Of a DNA stretch of 64,000 nt, positions 8,488-17,119 are shown piece by piece. The notes beneath the pieces are model-generated. The model was not told the DNA's origin and searched no databases. It saw only the letters and a list, made by a program, of their open reading frames with translations. This stretch comes from CAZUMJ01 sp964621605 (GTDB lineage Bacteria; Actinomycetota; Acidimicrobiia; Acidimicrobiales; Iamiaceae): positions 23,225 through 87,224 of the forward strand of contig CAZUMJ010000009.1 in assembly GCA_964621605.1 (NCBI GenBank), in the 5' to 3' direction. How positions within the stretch are numbered: the stretch's first letter is position 1; each line of letters begins with the position of its first letter. The position numbers and the translations under genes were made by a program.

Positions 8488-8516
8488 TTGACACCTCCGC
8501 ACACGCAACCTACGGT
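8488..8516 (+). promoter_or_regulatory. Sigma-70-type promoter of the peptide importer operon
   Basis: TTGACA (8488-8493), a 17-bp spacer, then TACGGT (8511-8516). Transcription would start near 8523, giving a 5' leader of about 65 nt before ATG 8588. It is the best-matched two-box promoter seen in the window. Confidence 0.72.
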
Positions 8517-8587
8517 GCGCCCGCGGGGTGCCGTCGGACACACCGGCCTGACGGATGGGGGCCCCGCCTGATTTCCCGGGGGAAGCC

Positions 8588-10249
8588 ATGCATGCATCCA
8601 CAACCGCTCGGCATCCTTGGATGCGCGTCGCTGCGCTCGCGGTCGTCTCGCTCACGCTGGCCGCTGCGTGCAGCAACTCCTCGAACGGCACCGGGAAGGA
8701 CCCCGGCAAGTCCAGCGGCGGGAACGGCGCGGTGTTCGACCAAGCGACGCTGAACCAGCCGCAGCAGGAAGGCAAGCCGCGCAAGGGCGGAAGCCTCACC
8801 TTCGGTCTCGAGTCGAACGTCAGCACGCTCATCCCGGGCGACCTGCAGCAGCCTGCCGACCTGACCGTGGCACTGGCCGCATACGACCCCATGATCGGCT
8901 TCGACGACAAGGGCGAGCTCACCGCGAACGGCCTCGCCACCTCGATGAAGCCCAACGCAGACCTCACCGAGTGGACGTTCGGCCTACGGACCGGCATCTC
9001 CTTCTCCGATGGCGAACCGTTCAATGCCGCAGCGGTCGTCGCCCAGTTCACCGCCGAGAAGGGCAGGCCCAAGTGCATCTGCCAGACGGACCTCAACAAC
9101 ATCACCTCGGTCTCCGCGATCGACGAGCACACCGTTCGGTTCACGCTCAAGTCGCCGAACGTCGCGTTCCCGCTCGTGCTCGCCGGGTCGACCGGGTGGA
9201 TCGCGTCCCCCAAGGCATGGGCCAAGGGTGAGAGCTACCTCCAGACGCACCCGACGGGCACCGGGCCGTTCATCCTCACCGACTACGACACCCTCACCTT
9301 CAAGCGAAACCCCAACTACTGGCGCACGGCGGCCGACGGAACGAAGCTCCCCTACATGGATCAGGTGAAGTTCACGCCGTACCCCGACACGAACACCCGC
9401 CTGCAAGCGATCCGTTCGGGAGACGTCCAGATGATCCAGAGCGCCGACACGGGCAACCTCGTCGACGCCGCGAAGGACTCGAAGTTGGTCGTCCAGCCGG
9501 TGACAGGTGCCAGCTCGACGATTCTCCTCCTGAACAGCCACAAGCCACCGTTCGACGACCTCCGTGCACGGCAGGCGTTCAACTACGGCATCGACCGCGA
9601 CGCGATTAACCAGCAGGGCTACCAGGGCGCCCGCGTACCCGCGTACGGTCCGCTCGATCCGACAAACCCCTACTACGACGCCGACCCGGACGCGCAGCTC
9701 CCCCACCACGACGCCGACAAGGCCCGCAGCCTCATCAACGAGCTCAAGGCAGATCACAAGTCCGTGTCGTTCGAGGCGATGTGCATCGCGACGCCCGAAG
9801 CCAGCCGGATCTTCCAGATCATCTCGCAGCAGCTCCGCCCGCTCGGCTTCGACAGCAAGCAGGTGCAACTCGACCAGGCCATCTACGTGCAGCGGATGTT
9901 CTCGCTCCAAGGTGACTTTCAGGAGGCCTGCTTCCGCAGCGGCATGGTGCCCGACCCCGACAACCTCTACGCGGGGCTGCACACCGGTGGTGGCACGAAC
10001 ATCGGCCTCTACAGCAACCCCAAGGTCGATGCCGCTCTCGAGGCAGGCCGAGGCACGGCCGACACGACCGAGCGTCACAAGCAGTACGACATCGTCCAGC
10101 AGCAGGTCGCCAAGGACGTGGTGATCGTGCCACTGCTGTTCGACCTCTATGGCAACATTCACACCGCTGACGTCAGCGGGCTTCCCCGGCCCCGAAGCAA
10201 CAGCCTGGGCCTCATCTCGCTGGCAGGGGTCTACTTCGTGGCCTCCTGA
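8588..10249 (+). CDS. ABC transporter substrate-binding lipoprotein, family 5 (DppA/OppA-like)
   Basis: A 553-aa extracytoplasmic binding protein that would capture a peptide or similar solute for the importer encoded by the next four genes. A short signal peptide ends in the lipobox LAAAC, so the mature protein is lipid-anchored. A Ser/Gly/Lys-rich linker follows, then the SBP_bac_5 fold (GGSLTFGLES, DPMIGFDDKG, NPNYW, a late PLLFDLYG). ATG 8588 is chosen because GGGGGAA lies just upstream; earlier in-frame codons precede the signal peptide. The solute is not predictable: the family also takes up nickel, oligosaccharides and opines. Confidence 0.9.
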   Translation: MHASTTARHPWMRVAALAVVSLTLAAACSNSSNGTGKDPGKSSGGNGAVFDQATLNQPQQEGKPRKGGSLTFGLESNVSTLIPGDLQQPADLTVALAAYDPMIGFDDKGELTANGLATSMKPNADLTEWTFGLRTGISFSDGEPFNAAAVVAQFTAEKGRPKCICQTDLNNITSVSAIDEHTVRFTLKSPNVAFPLVLAGSTGWIASPKAWAKGESYLQTHPTGTGPFILTDYDTLTFKRNPNYWRTAADGTKLPYMDQVKFTPYPDTNTRLQAIRSGDVQMIQSADTGNLVDAAKDSKLVVQPVTGASSTILLLNSHKPPFDDLRARQAFNYGIDRDAINQQGYQGARVPAYGPLDPTNPYYDADPDAQLPHHDADKARSLINELKADHKSVSFEAMCIATPEASRIFQIISQQLRPLGFDSKQVQLDQAIYVQRMFSLQGDFQEACFRSGMVPDPDNLYAGLHTGGGTNIGLYSNPKVDAALEAGRGTADTTERHKQYDIVQQQVAKDVVIVPLLFDLYGNIHTADVSGLPRPRSNSLGLISLAGVYFVAS

Positions 10250-10347
10250 CCCACCTCCGCTTCACCGAATGATCCGCACGCCCTAATCAACCTTGCCGCG
10301 AACCTGCCGATCAGTCCCCCCAGTACCGCAACGCGCAAGGAGCACGC

Positions 10348-11418
10348 GTGAAGATCCTCGGCAAGCTCGGCAGGATGCTGGGCGCCATCGTCATCGTCTC
10401 GATGCTCACCTTCGGGATGACCAAGCTCCTACCGGGCGATCCGACGTTCATCGAGTTGGGTTCAAACGCCGGTTCGATGCTCGCCTGCGGGAGCACCGTC
10501 GAAGGCAAGACGCTCGACTGCAAGAACTACCCCGCACAGAACGTCGTACCTCGTGGAACCAAGGGACCACCCCCGCTCGAGGACGTCTGCGACGCCGACC
10601 AGTGCATCACGGCCGGCAACCGCCTCCGCCACGACAAGGCCTACGACAAGCCCATCCCCGTCCAGTACGCGAAGTGGGCGGGCAACGCCCTGCACGGCGA
10701 CTTCGGTGAGGCCATCGGCCCGCCTCCCGAACGGGTCTCCACGAAGCTGTCACGAGCCCTCCCACCGACGCTCGAGCTGATGCTCCTCGCGTCGCTCGCC
10801 TCGATCCTGATCGCGATCCCGCTCGGCATCTACGGCGCCTACCGCGAGAACCGCCTCGGGGACCGGGTCGCCACCGGCGTGTCGTTCTTCATGCTGGCGA
10901 TCCCCAACTTCGTGCTCGCGCTGTACCTCATCGCGCTGTTCGCGGTGACGCTGCACTGGCTACCGCTGACCTTCTCGCCCCTGAAAGAGGGCCTGGCCGA
11001 CAACCTCAAGTCGCAGGTCATGCCGGTACTCGCCCTCGCCGCCGGCAGCGTCGCCGTGTTCGCTCGGCTGCTCCGCAGCGACATGATCGCCACGCTCCAC
11101 GAAGACTTCATCCTGATGGCGAGAGCCAAGGGGCTACCGCCTTGGCGCATCCTGTTCCAGCATGCGCTCAGACCGTCGTCGTTCTCGCTCCTGACGGTCG
11201 TCGGCATCAACCTCGGTAGCCTCATCGGTGGCACCGTGATCCTCGAGGTCATGTTCGCCATCGACGGCGTCGGCAAGCTGATGGTCACCGCCATCTCCAC
11301 CCGTGACTACATGGTCGTGCAGGCAGTCGTGCTGATCATCTCCGTCACCTACGTCGTCGCGAACGTGTTGATCGACATCCTCTACAACCTGCTCGACCCC
11401 CGGATTCGGCATGCCTGA
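10348..11418 (+). CDS. ABC transporter permease, DppB-like, with an enlarged Cys-containing external loop
   Basis: A 356-aa inner-membrane permease subunit. TM1 lies at about residues 8-28 and five more helices begin near residue 145. The coupling EAA loop is visible (MARAKGLPPWRILFQHALRP). The loop between TM1 and TM2 is about 100 residues and holds four Cys (47, 58, 81, 86) that could form two disulfides outside the membrane. Typical DppB proteins have a shorter loop here without such a Cys set. GTG 10348 has AAGGAG 5 nt upstream. It follows the binding protein after 98 nt and overlaps the next permease by 8 nt. Confidence 0.9.
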   Translation: MKILGKLGRMLGAIVIVSMLTFGMTKLLPGDPTFIELGSNAGSMLACGSTVEGKTLDCKNYPAQNVVPRGTKGPPPLEDVCDADQCITAGNRLRHDKAYDKPIPVQYAKWAGNALHGDFGEAIGPPPERVSTKLSRALPPTLELMLLASLASILIAIPLGIYGAYRENRLGDRVATGVSFFMLAIPNFVLALYLIALFAVTLHWLPLTFSPLKEGLADNLKSQVMPVLALAAGSVAVFARLLRSDMIATLHEDFILMARAKGLPPWRILFQHALRPSSFSLLTVVGINLGSLIGGTVILEVMFAIDGVGKLMVTAISTRDYMVVQAVVLIISVTYVVANVLIDILYNLLDPRIRHA

Positions 11419-12499
11419 AACTTCCGTAGACACCGTCGACTCGCCGCCAGCCGAGCCCGTGGACCTCACCGGCACGTCCGACGACGCCCAGCCGCACGAA
11501 CCAACAGGACGGCGCCGGCGCAAGCTCGGCTTCGGGTTCTGGTTCTCGACCGTGTGGGTGGCGCTCATCCTCTTCGCCGCCGTCGCCGGTCCGTGGCTCC
11601 CCCTACAAGACCCGAACAAGTCAGACCCGTGCGCCGTGCTCGCCCAAACCATGATCAACACGGGCGCCACGCCGGAGCAGGCACTGATGATGCGGTTCGG
11701 CAACGCCGCGAACCCTGAGCAAGCCCAGACGCTCATCGACCGTGGCGTGCAGCCCGACCTCCCCAAGTCGGGGACCTGCACGACACCAACCCTCGACGCT
11801 CGCGGGGGTGCCTTCCCGAGCGCACGTCATTGGCTCGGCACCGACTCTCTCAGCCGTGACAACCTCGCGCGCCTCGTCCACGGGGCACGCGTGGCGATCC
11901 TTGTCGGTGTCGTCGCCATCGCCATCGGGCTCGCGATCGGCGGCGCGATCGGCCTCGCCGCCGGGTACTTCCGCGGCAAGGTCGAGGCGGTGCTCATGAC
12001 GCTCGTCGACATCATGCTGGCCTTCCCGGCACTCGTGCTCGCCATCGCGATCGTGGCCTTCGCCGGACAGAGCCTGCTCAACGTCTGTGCGGCCGTGGCG
12101 GTCGTCTCGACGCCCGCGTTCGCCCGCATCGCACGCGCCTCGACGCTGACCTACGCCGAGCGCGAGTTCGTGACTGCCGCACGCGTCCAGGGGGCACGAC
12201 ACATCCGCATCATGGTGCGAGAGATCCTCCCCAACGCAGTCCTCCCGCTCCTGGCGTTCGGGCTCGTGGCTGTGGCGGTCGCCATCGTCGTCGAAGGTGG
12301 TCTGGCCTTCCTCGGGTTGTCCGTACCTCTTCCGGAAGCCAGTTGGGGGTCCATGATCAAGGAGGGCTACGGCGTCATCAACGACCGGCCCATGGTGGCA
12401 CTCCTTCCTGCCGGCTTCATCTTCGTCACCGCACTCGCCTTCAACATCCTCGGCGACAAGTTCCGCATGGTCTTCGACGTGAAGGACTCAGCCCTGTGA
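11411..12499 (+). CDS. ABC transporter permease, DppC-like
   Basis: A 362-aa second permease subunit. It has a charged, Pro-rich cytosolic N-terminus (about 40 aa), TM1 at residues 43-60, then an enlarged external segment to about residue 150 with Cys74 and Cys123. Helices and the EAA loop follow (TAARVQGARHIRIMVREILPN). The segment LGTDSLSRDNLARLVHGARV before TM2 is the family hallmark. It starts 8 nt inside the previous gene and its stop overlaps the next start as GTGA. With its partner it forms the heterodimeric pore. Confidence 0.9.
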   Translation: MPETSVDTVDSPPAEPVDLTGTSDDAQPHEPTGRRRRKLGFGFWFSTVWVALILFAAVAGPWLPLQDPNKSDPCAVLAQTMINTGATPEQALMMRFGNAANPEQAQTLIDRGVQPDLPKSGTCTTPTLDARGGAFPSARHWLGTDSLSRDNLARLVHGARVAILVGVVAIAIGLAIGGAIGLAAGYFRGKVEAVLMTLVDIMLAFPALVLAIAIVAFAGQSLLNVCAAVAVVSTPAFARIARASTLTYAEREFVTAARVQGARHIRIMVREILPNAVLPLLAFGLVAVAVAIVVEGGLAFLGLSVPLPEASWGSMIKEGYGVINDRPMVALLPAGFIFVTALAFNILGDKFRMVFDVKDSAL

Positions 12500-13782
12500 G
12501 CCCCACATCCACGCCACGCACCGGGCTCGCCAAGCTGGGCCTCCAGCCAGCCGAGAACGCCCCCCTGCTCGACGTGATCGACCTCGAGACCCACTTCCGG
12601 GTCCAGGCGGGCATGGTCCGCGCGGTCGACGGCGTCTCGCTCACCGTCCGGCGCGGCATGACGCTGGGCGTCGTCGGCGAATCCGGCTCCGGCAAGACGG
12701 TGCTCTCCCGCTCGATCATGGGCTTGCTCACCGGGCGGAACGTGGTCCGGTCAGGTCAGGTCCGCTACGCAGGCCACGACCTCACCAAACTCGGCCCGAA
12801 GGATCTTCGGGCCCTCTGGGGCACAGAGATGGCCATGGTCTTCCAAGACCCGATGACCTCGCTCAACCCGGTCATGAAGATCGGGCGACAGATCACCGAG
12901 TCACTCCGCTACCACCACGGCATGGGCAAGTCCGAGGCTCGTGACGCGGCGATCGCCGGGCTCGCCGCGGTCGGCATCCCCGCGCCGGAAGAACGCTTCG
13001 GTGAGTATCCACACCAACTGTCGGGTGGTATGCGCCAGCGCGTGACGATCGCAATCGCGTTGGCGTGCGGCCCGAAGCTCCTCTTCGCTGACGAGCCCAC
13101 GACCGCGCTCGACGTGACCGTCCAGGCACAGATCCTCGATCTGCTCGCCACGCAGCAGCGCGAACGCGACATGGGGATGATCCTCGTCACGCACGACCTC
13201 GGCGTCGTGGCCGGACGAGCCGACCAGGTTGCCGTCATGTACGCCGGGCAGATCGTCGAGTTCGCCCCGACGGCAACGCTGTTCGCCAACGTGCGCATGC
13301 CGTACACCGAGGCGCTGTTGCGCTCGATCCCACGGCTCGATCAGCTCAGCCACAGCCGTCTCCAGGCGATCGGCGGCCGTCCACCCGATCTCGTCAACCC
13401 ACCAAAGGGTTGCCGCTTCGCGCCTCGCTGCCCGTATGCCCAGGAGCGCTGCCACCGCGAACAGCCACCGCTCATCAGCGACAACGGAAGCGACCACCTC
13501 TATCGCTGCTGGTACCCCGTCGGCGCCCCCACCGCACGCGCCGGGGCGGCAGATGCCCGTACCGGTGCGCCCGCCGCCTCCACCGCGCCCGTAGCCGCTG
13601 CGGCACCCGCGTCGCCCCCCGCCAAGGCGTCTCTGCCCCCGACAGATCCTGGCGGCGCTGCTCCTCAGCCAGAGCCAACCACGCGCCCAGTTGCATCGAC
13701 CGCCTCCGCACCACCTCCGCGTGCGCCACGACCGACCGGACCATCCACCGACTCCCCGTCCGCTCCCAAGAAGGACTCCTGA
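12496..13782 (+). CDS. ABC transporter ATP-binding protein, DppD-like, with an Ala/Pro-rich tail
   Basis: A 428-aa ATPase subunit of the importer. Walker A is GESGSGKT, the signature LSGGMRQRV, Walker B LLFADEP and the switch His is in THDLG. A C-terminal oligopeptide-transport domain has the Cys-rich pattern CRFAPRCPYAQERC. The last 80 or so residues are a low-complexity Ala/Pro/Thr extension not typical of DppD. GTG 12496 overlaps the previous stop as GTGA; the open frame upstream of it is shadow sequence inside the permease gene. Confidence 0.9.
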   Translation: MSPTSTPRTGLAKLGLQPAENAPLLDVIDLETHFRVQAGMVRAVDGVSLTVRRGMTLGVVGESGSGKTVLSRSIMGLLTGRNVVRSGQVRYAGHDLTKLGPKDLRALWGTEMAMVFQDPMTSLNPVMKIGRQITESLRYHHGMGKSEARDAAIAGLAAVGIPAPEERFGEYPHQLSGGMRQRVTIAIALACGPKLLFADEPTTALDVTVQAQILDLLATQQRERDMGMILVTHDLGVVAGRADQVAVMYAGQIVEFAPTATLFANVRMPYTEALLRSIPRLDQLSHSRLQAIGGRPPDLVNPPKGCRFAPRCPYAQERCHREQPPLISDNGSDHLYRCWYPVGAPTARAGAADARTGAPAASTAPVAAAAPASPPAKASLPPTDPGGAAPQPEPTTRPVASTASAPPPRAPRPTGPSTDSPSAPKKDS

Positions 13783-13783
13783 C

Positions 13784-14830
13784 ATGGCCGGCAGCGGCAC
13801 CGACCACCTGCGCCCCGCAGACGACACGCTGCTGCGCGTCGAGCACCTCGAGGTTCGCTTCCCCGCCGGCAAGGGGCGCGCGGTACACGCGGTCTCCGAC
13901 CTCAGCCTCGACCTGAAGGAAGGCGAGACCCTCGGTCTCGTCGGCGAGTCGGGTTGCGGAAAGTCGACCACCGGCCGGGCGATCATGCAGCTTCCCAGCC
14001 CCACGGCGGGGTCCGTGACCTTTGCGAACGCCGAGCTGACAAAGCTCAGCCCAGCGGCCCTGCGTGCGACACGTCCGCAGCTCCAGATGATCTTCCAGGA
14101 TCCGATCTCGTCACTGAACCCGCGGCGCAAGGTGGGCGAGATCGTCGCGGAGCCGCTCAACATCTGGAAGATCGGCACCCCTGAAGAGCGTCTCGCCAAG
14201 GTGCGCACCGTCCTCGAAGCGGTCGGCCTCGACCCCGACGTCGCAATGGAGAAGCGCCCCCACGAGTTCTCCGGCGGTCAGTGCCAGCGCATCTGCATCG
14301 CCCGGGCCCTCGTTCTCGAACCGAAGGTGATCATCTGCGACGAGCCGGTCTCCGCGCTCGACGTGTCGGTCCAGGCACAGATCCTCAACCTGCTCGAAGA
14401 GATGAAGGTCCGCTACGGCCTGACGCTCGTGTTCATCGCCCACGACCTCGCCGTCGTCAAGAACGTGAGCGACCGAGTGGCGGTCATGTACCTCGGCAAG
14501 ATGTGCGAGATCGGACATCCCGATCAGCTGTACACACGTCCCGCGCACCCGTACACCGCAGCGCTGCTCGCATCGATCCCGGTGCCCGATCCGACGGTTC
14601 AGCGCTCCCAGGACGTGGTCCTCCAAGGCGAACTGCCCTCGCCTCTCGACCCCCCCTCGGGCTGTCGCTTCCGGACGCGGTGCCCGCGCGCACAAGCACG
14701 GTGCGCAGAGGAAGAGCCACAACTGCGTCGGGTCACGGGCGAGCAGTTCGTCGCCTGCCACTTCCCATTGGTCGAGCCCGACGTCCGTCGCACGAGTGCG
14801 GCAGGTGCGGGAGCTCCCAAGCCCAGCTAG
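13784..14830 (+). CDS. ABC transporter ATP-binding protein, DppF-like
   Basis: A 348-aa second ATPase subunit. Walker A is GESGCGKST, the signature FSGGQCQRI, Walker B VIICDEP, with AHDLAVV, then the C-terminal domain CRFRTRCPRAQARC. The signature has Gln-Cys where Gln-Arg or Gln-Gln is usual; the effect is unknown. ATG 13784 starts one base after the previous stop and has AAGGA upstream. It is the last gene of the operon. No clear terminator hairpin with a T-run follows in the 68 bases before the cyclophilin. Confidence 0.9.
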   Translation: MAGSGTDHLRPADDTLLRVEHLEVRFPAGKGRAVHAVSDLSLDLKEGETLGLVGESGCGKSTTGRAIMQLPSPTAGSVTFANAELTKLSPAALRATRPQLQMIFQDPISSLNPRRKVGEIVAEPLNIWKIGTPEERLAKVRTVLEAVGLDPDVAMEKRPHEFSGGQCQRICIARALVLEPKVIICDEPVSALDVSVQAQILNLLEEMKVRYGLTLVFIAHDLAVVKNVSDRVAVMYLGKMCEIGHPDQLYTRPAHPYTAALLASIPVPDPTVQRSQDVVLQGELPSPLDPPSGCRFRTRCPRAQARCAEEEPQLRRVTGEQFVACHFPLVEPDVRRTSAAGAGAPKPS

Positions 14831-14898
14831 CAACCGCAGGACCCACCCTCGGCCGCCGCGGTCGCGCACCCCGTGACGCTCGTGCGAGGATGGGGGCC

Positions 14899-15375
14899 AT
14901 GGCTCAAGCACCCGACATGCAGATCGATCTCGCGACCATCTACGAGGTCACGATCGACACCAACCGCGGCAAGATCGTCTGCGACCTCGACCCCCGCCTC
15001 GCACCGGTGACGGTCAACAACTTCGTCGTCCAGGCCCGCAGCGGCTTCTACGACGGACTCACCTTCCACCGCGTGGTGCCCGAGTTCGTCATCCAGGGTG
15101 GCGACCCCGAGGGAACGGGCCGTGGCGGTCCCGGTTACCGCTTCGCGGACGAGCCCGTCCGTGGCGAGTACTTGCTCGGTGCCCTCGCGATGGCGAACGC
15201 CGGGCCCGACACGAACGGTTCGCAGTTCTTCATCTGCATCGACGACTGCCGGCAGAAGTTGGCACCGAGCTACAACCTGTTCGGCTATGTGACCAGCGGC
15301 ATCGAGATCGCGCAGGCGATCCAGGTGGGCGACCGCATGAACACGCTCACCGTCGTCGAACGCCCCGCTGCCTGA
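14899..15375 (+). CDS. Peptidyl-prolyl cis-trans isomerase, cyclophilin type
   Basis: A 158-aa cytosolic cyclophilin (no signal peptide) that would catalyse proline isomerisation during folding. Active-site motifs are present: FHRVVPEFVIQGGD, then NGSQFFI and NLFGYV. An ATG 9 nt earlier (14890) is in frame; 14899 is preferred because the GAGG and GGGGG run lies better placed for it, but the choice is uncertain. It is followed by an acyl-CoA ligase after 7 nt, so read-through is likely. Confidence 0.88.
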   Translation: MAQAPDMQIDLATIYEVTIDTNRGKIVCDLDPRLAPVTVNNFVVQARSGFYDGLTFHRVVPEFVIQGGDPEGTGRGGPGYRFADEPVRGEYLLGALAMANAGPDTNGSQFFICIDDCRQKLAPSYNLFGYVTSGIEIAQAIQVGDRMNTLTVVERPAA

Positions 15376-15382
15376 CCAAGGC

Positions 15383-17071
15383 GTGGGACACGATCTCGCG
15401 ACCCTCACCGAGGCCATCGCCGACGCGTACCCCCGTCGCGATGCGATCGTCTGGCGCGCACAACGGCTGACCTGGGAGGCGCTGTCTGCGCGTACCCGCC
15501 GACTCGCCGCGTTCCTTCGCGCCAATGGAGTCGGGAGCAGGCCCTCCCACACGCGCGAACCGTGGGAGTCGCCCCACGCACATGTGGCGCTGTACCTCCA
15601 CAACCATCCGGCGTACCTCGAGGGCATGCTCGGCGCGCACAAGGCAGGCGCCGCCGCGTTCAACGTGAACTACCGCTACGTGGCGGACGAGCTCACGTAT
15701 GTCTTGCGCGACGCCGGCACCGCCGCGATCGTGTACCAAGCGAGCTTTGCTGCCGTCCTGGCGCCGGTGCTCCCCACCCTGGAGCATCAGCCACTCCTCC
15801 TGCAGCTCGACGACGGCACAGGAACACCCCTTCTCCCCGGGGCGATCGACTACGATGCCGCACTCGCCTCCGCCGATCCGACCGTCGCCCTCGGGCCATG
15901 GTCGGGAGACGACCGCTACCTGCTCTACACGGGCGGCACCACAGGAAACCCGAAGGGCGTCGTCTGGCGGCAGGACGACTTTCTCGTGGGCGCCCTCGGC
16001 TTCCTGCGCAGGGACGGCACGCCGTTCGAGTCGGTCGCCGAGATCGTCGAGCGGGCCGCGCACGGCGCACGCCTTCGCACCCTGCCAGCCCCTCCGTTCA
16101 TGCACGGCGCCGCGCACTGGAATGCGTTGAGCACCCTGTTGGCCGGCGGCACCGTCGTGATCCAGGAGCGCACGGACCGCTTCGACGCGAGCGACATCTG
16201 CGCCACGATCGACCGTGAAGCGGTGAGCTCCGTCCTCATCGTCGGTGACGCGTTTGCGCGTCCCCTGCTCGATCACCTGGCCACGGCAGACACCGAGTTG
16301 GCCACACTCCGATTCGTCCTCAGCGGCGGCGCGATCCTCTCCCCCACCGTGAAGGCGGAACTCCTCGATCGACTCCCCCAGGTCCAGATCGTTGACGTCC
16401 TCGGATCATCGGAGTCGGGCCGCCAAGGAGTCGCCCGCTCCCACGGTACGAGCGGCGCTGCACCGACGCGCTTCGTCGCGGACTCCCAAGCGGTCGTGCT
16501 GAGTCCCGACCGCGACCGCGTGCTCGCCCCCGGCGACGAGTCAGTGGGGTGGTTGGCGCAGTCGGGACCGGTCCCCCTCGCCTACCTCGGCGATCCGGCA
16601 AAGACGGCAGCGACCTTTCCGACCATCGACGGCGTCCGGTACTCGGTGCCCGGCGACCGTGCCCGGATCGGGTCCGACGGCAGCATCGAACTGCTGGGCC
16701 GAGAAGCCGCCACGATCAACACCGGCGGCGAGAAGGTCTTCGCGGAAGAGGTCGAGGCCGCCCTCAAAGCCCACCCCGACATCCTCGATGTCCTCGTGGT
16801 CGGCCGCCCCAGCGAACGCTGGGGGTCAGAGGTGGTCGCAGTAGCGAGCCTGCGTGCGCATGCAACGGCACTCCCGAGCGAGGTGGTCGCCGTGGCAGCG
16901 GCGCACCTCGCGCGCTACAAGCTCCCCAAGGCGGGGGTCGCCGTCCCCGCGGTTCGGCGCAGCCCGAGCGGCAAGCCCGACTACGCCTGGGCGCGCGAGA
17001 TCGCCGTCGCCGCGCTCGGCGACGCGACCGCATCGCTCGCCAACTGGCACCACCCTGACGCGCGGTCGTAG
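15383..17071 (+). CDS. AMP-dependent acyl-CoA synthetase (FadD-like)
   Basis: A 562-aa adenylate-forming enzyme that would activate a carboxylic acid with ATP and CoA. The P-loop-like motif is YTGGTTGNPKGV, the A5-type motif VLGSSESG, the hinge region follows GREAATINTGGEKVF, and the C-terminal catalytic Lys is in SGKPDY. It resembles actinobacterial FadD-type acyl-CoA synthetases, some acting on sterol side chains or fatty acids; the substrate is not assignable here. GTG 15383 has only a weak AAGG in front and lies 7 nt behind the cyclophilin stop, suggesting translational coupling. Confidence 0.88.
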   Translation: MGHDLATLTEAIADAYPRRDAIVWRAQRLTWEALSARTRRLAAFLRANGVGSRPSHTREPWESPHAHVALYLHNHPAYLEGMLGAHKAGAAAFNVNYRYVADELTYVLRDAGTAAIVYQASFAAVLAPVLPTLEHQPLLLQLDDGTGTPLLPGAIDYDAALASADPTVALGPWSGDDRYLLYTGGTTGNPKGVVWRQDDFLVGALGFLRRDGTPFESVAEIVERAAHGARLRTLPAPPFMHGAAHWNALSTLLAGGTVVIQERTDRFDASDICATIDREAVSSVLIVGDAFARPLLDHLATADTELATLRFVLSGGAILSPTVKAELLDRLPQVQIVDVLGSSESGRQGVARSHGTSGAAPTRFVADSQAVVLSPDRDRVLAPGDESVGWLAQSGPVPLAYLGDPAKTAATFPTIDGVRYSVPGDRARIGSDGSIELLGREAATINTGGEKVFAEEVEAALKAHPDILDVLVVGRPSERWGSEVVAVASLRAHATALPSEVVAVAAAHLARYKLPKAGVAVPAVRRSPSGKPDYAWAREIAVAALGDATASLANWHHPDARS

Positions 17072-17119
17072 CGTCGCCACGCAAACGGTCCGGCGCATCC
17101 GGGGCGACGCACCGCACCG

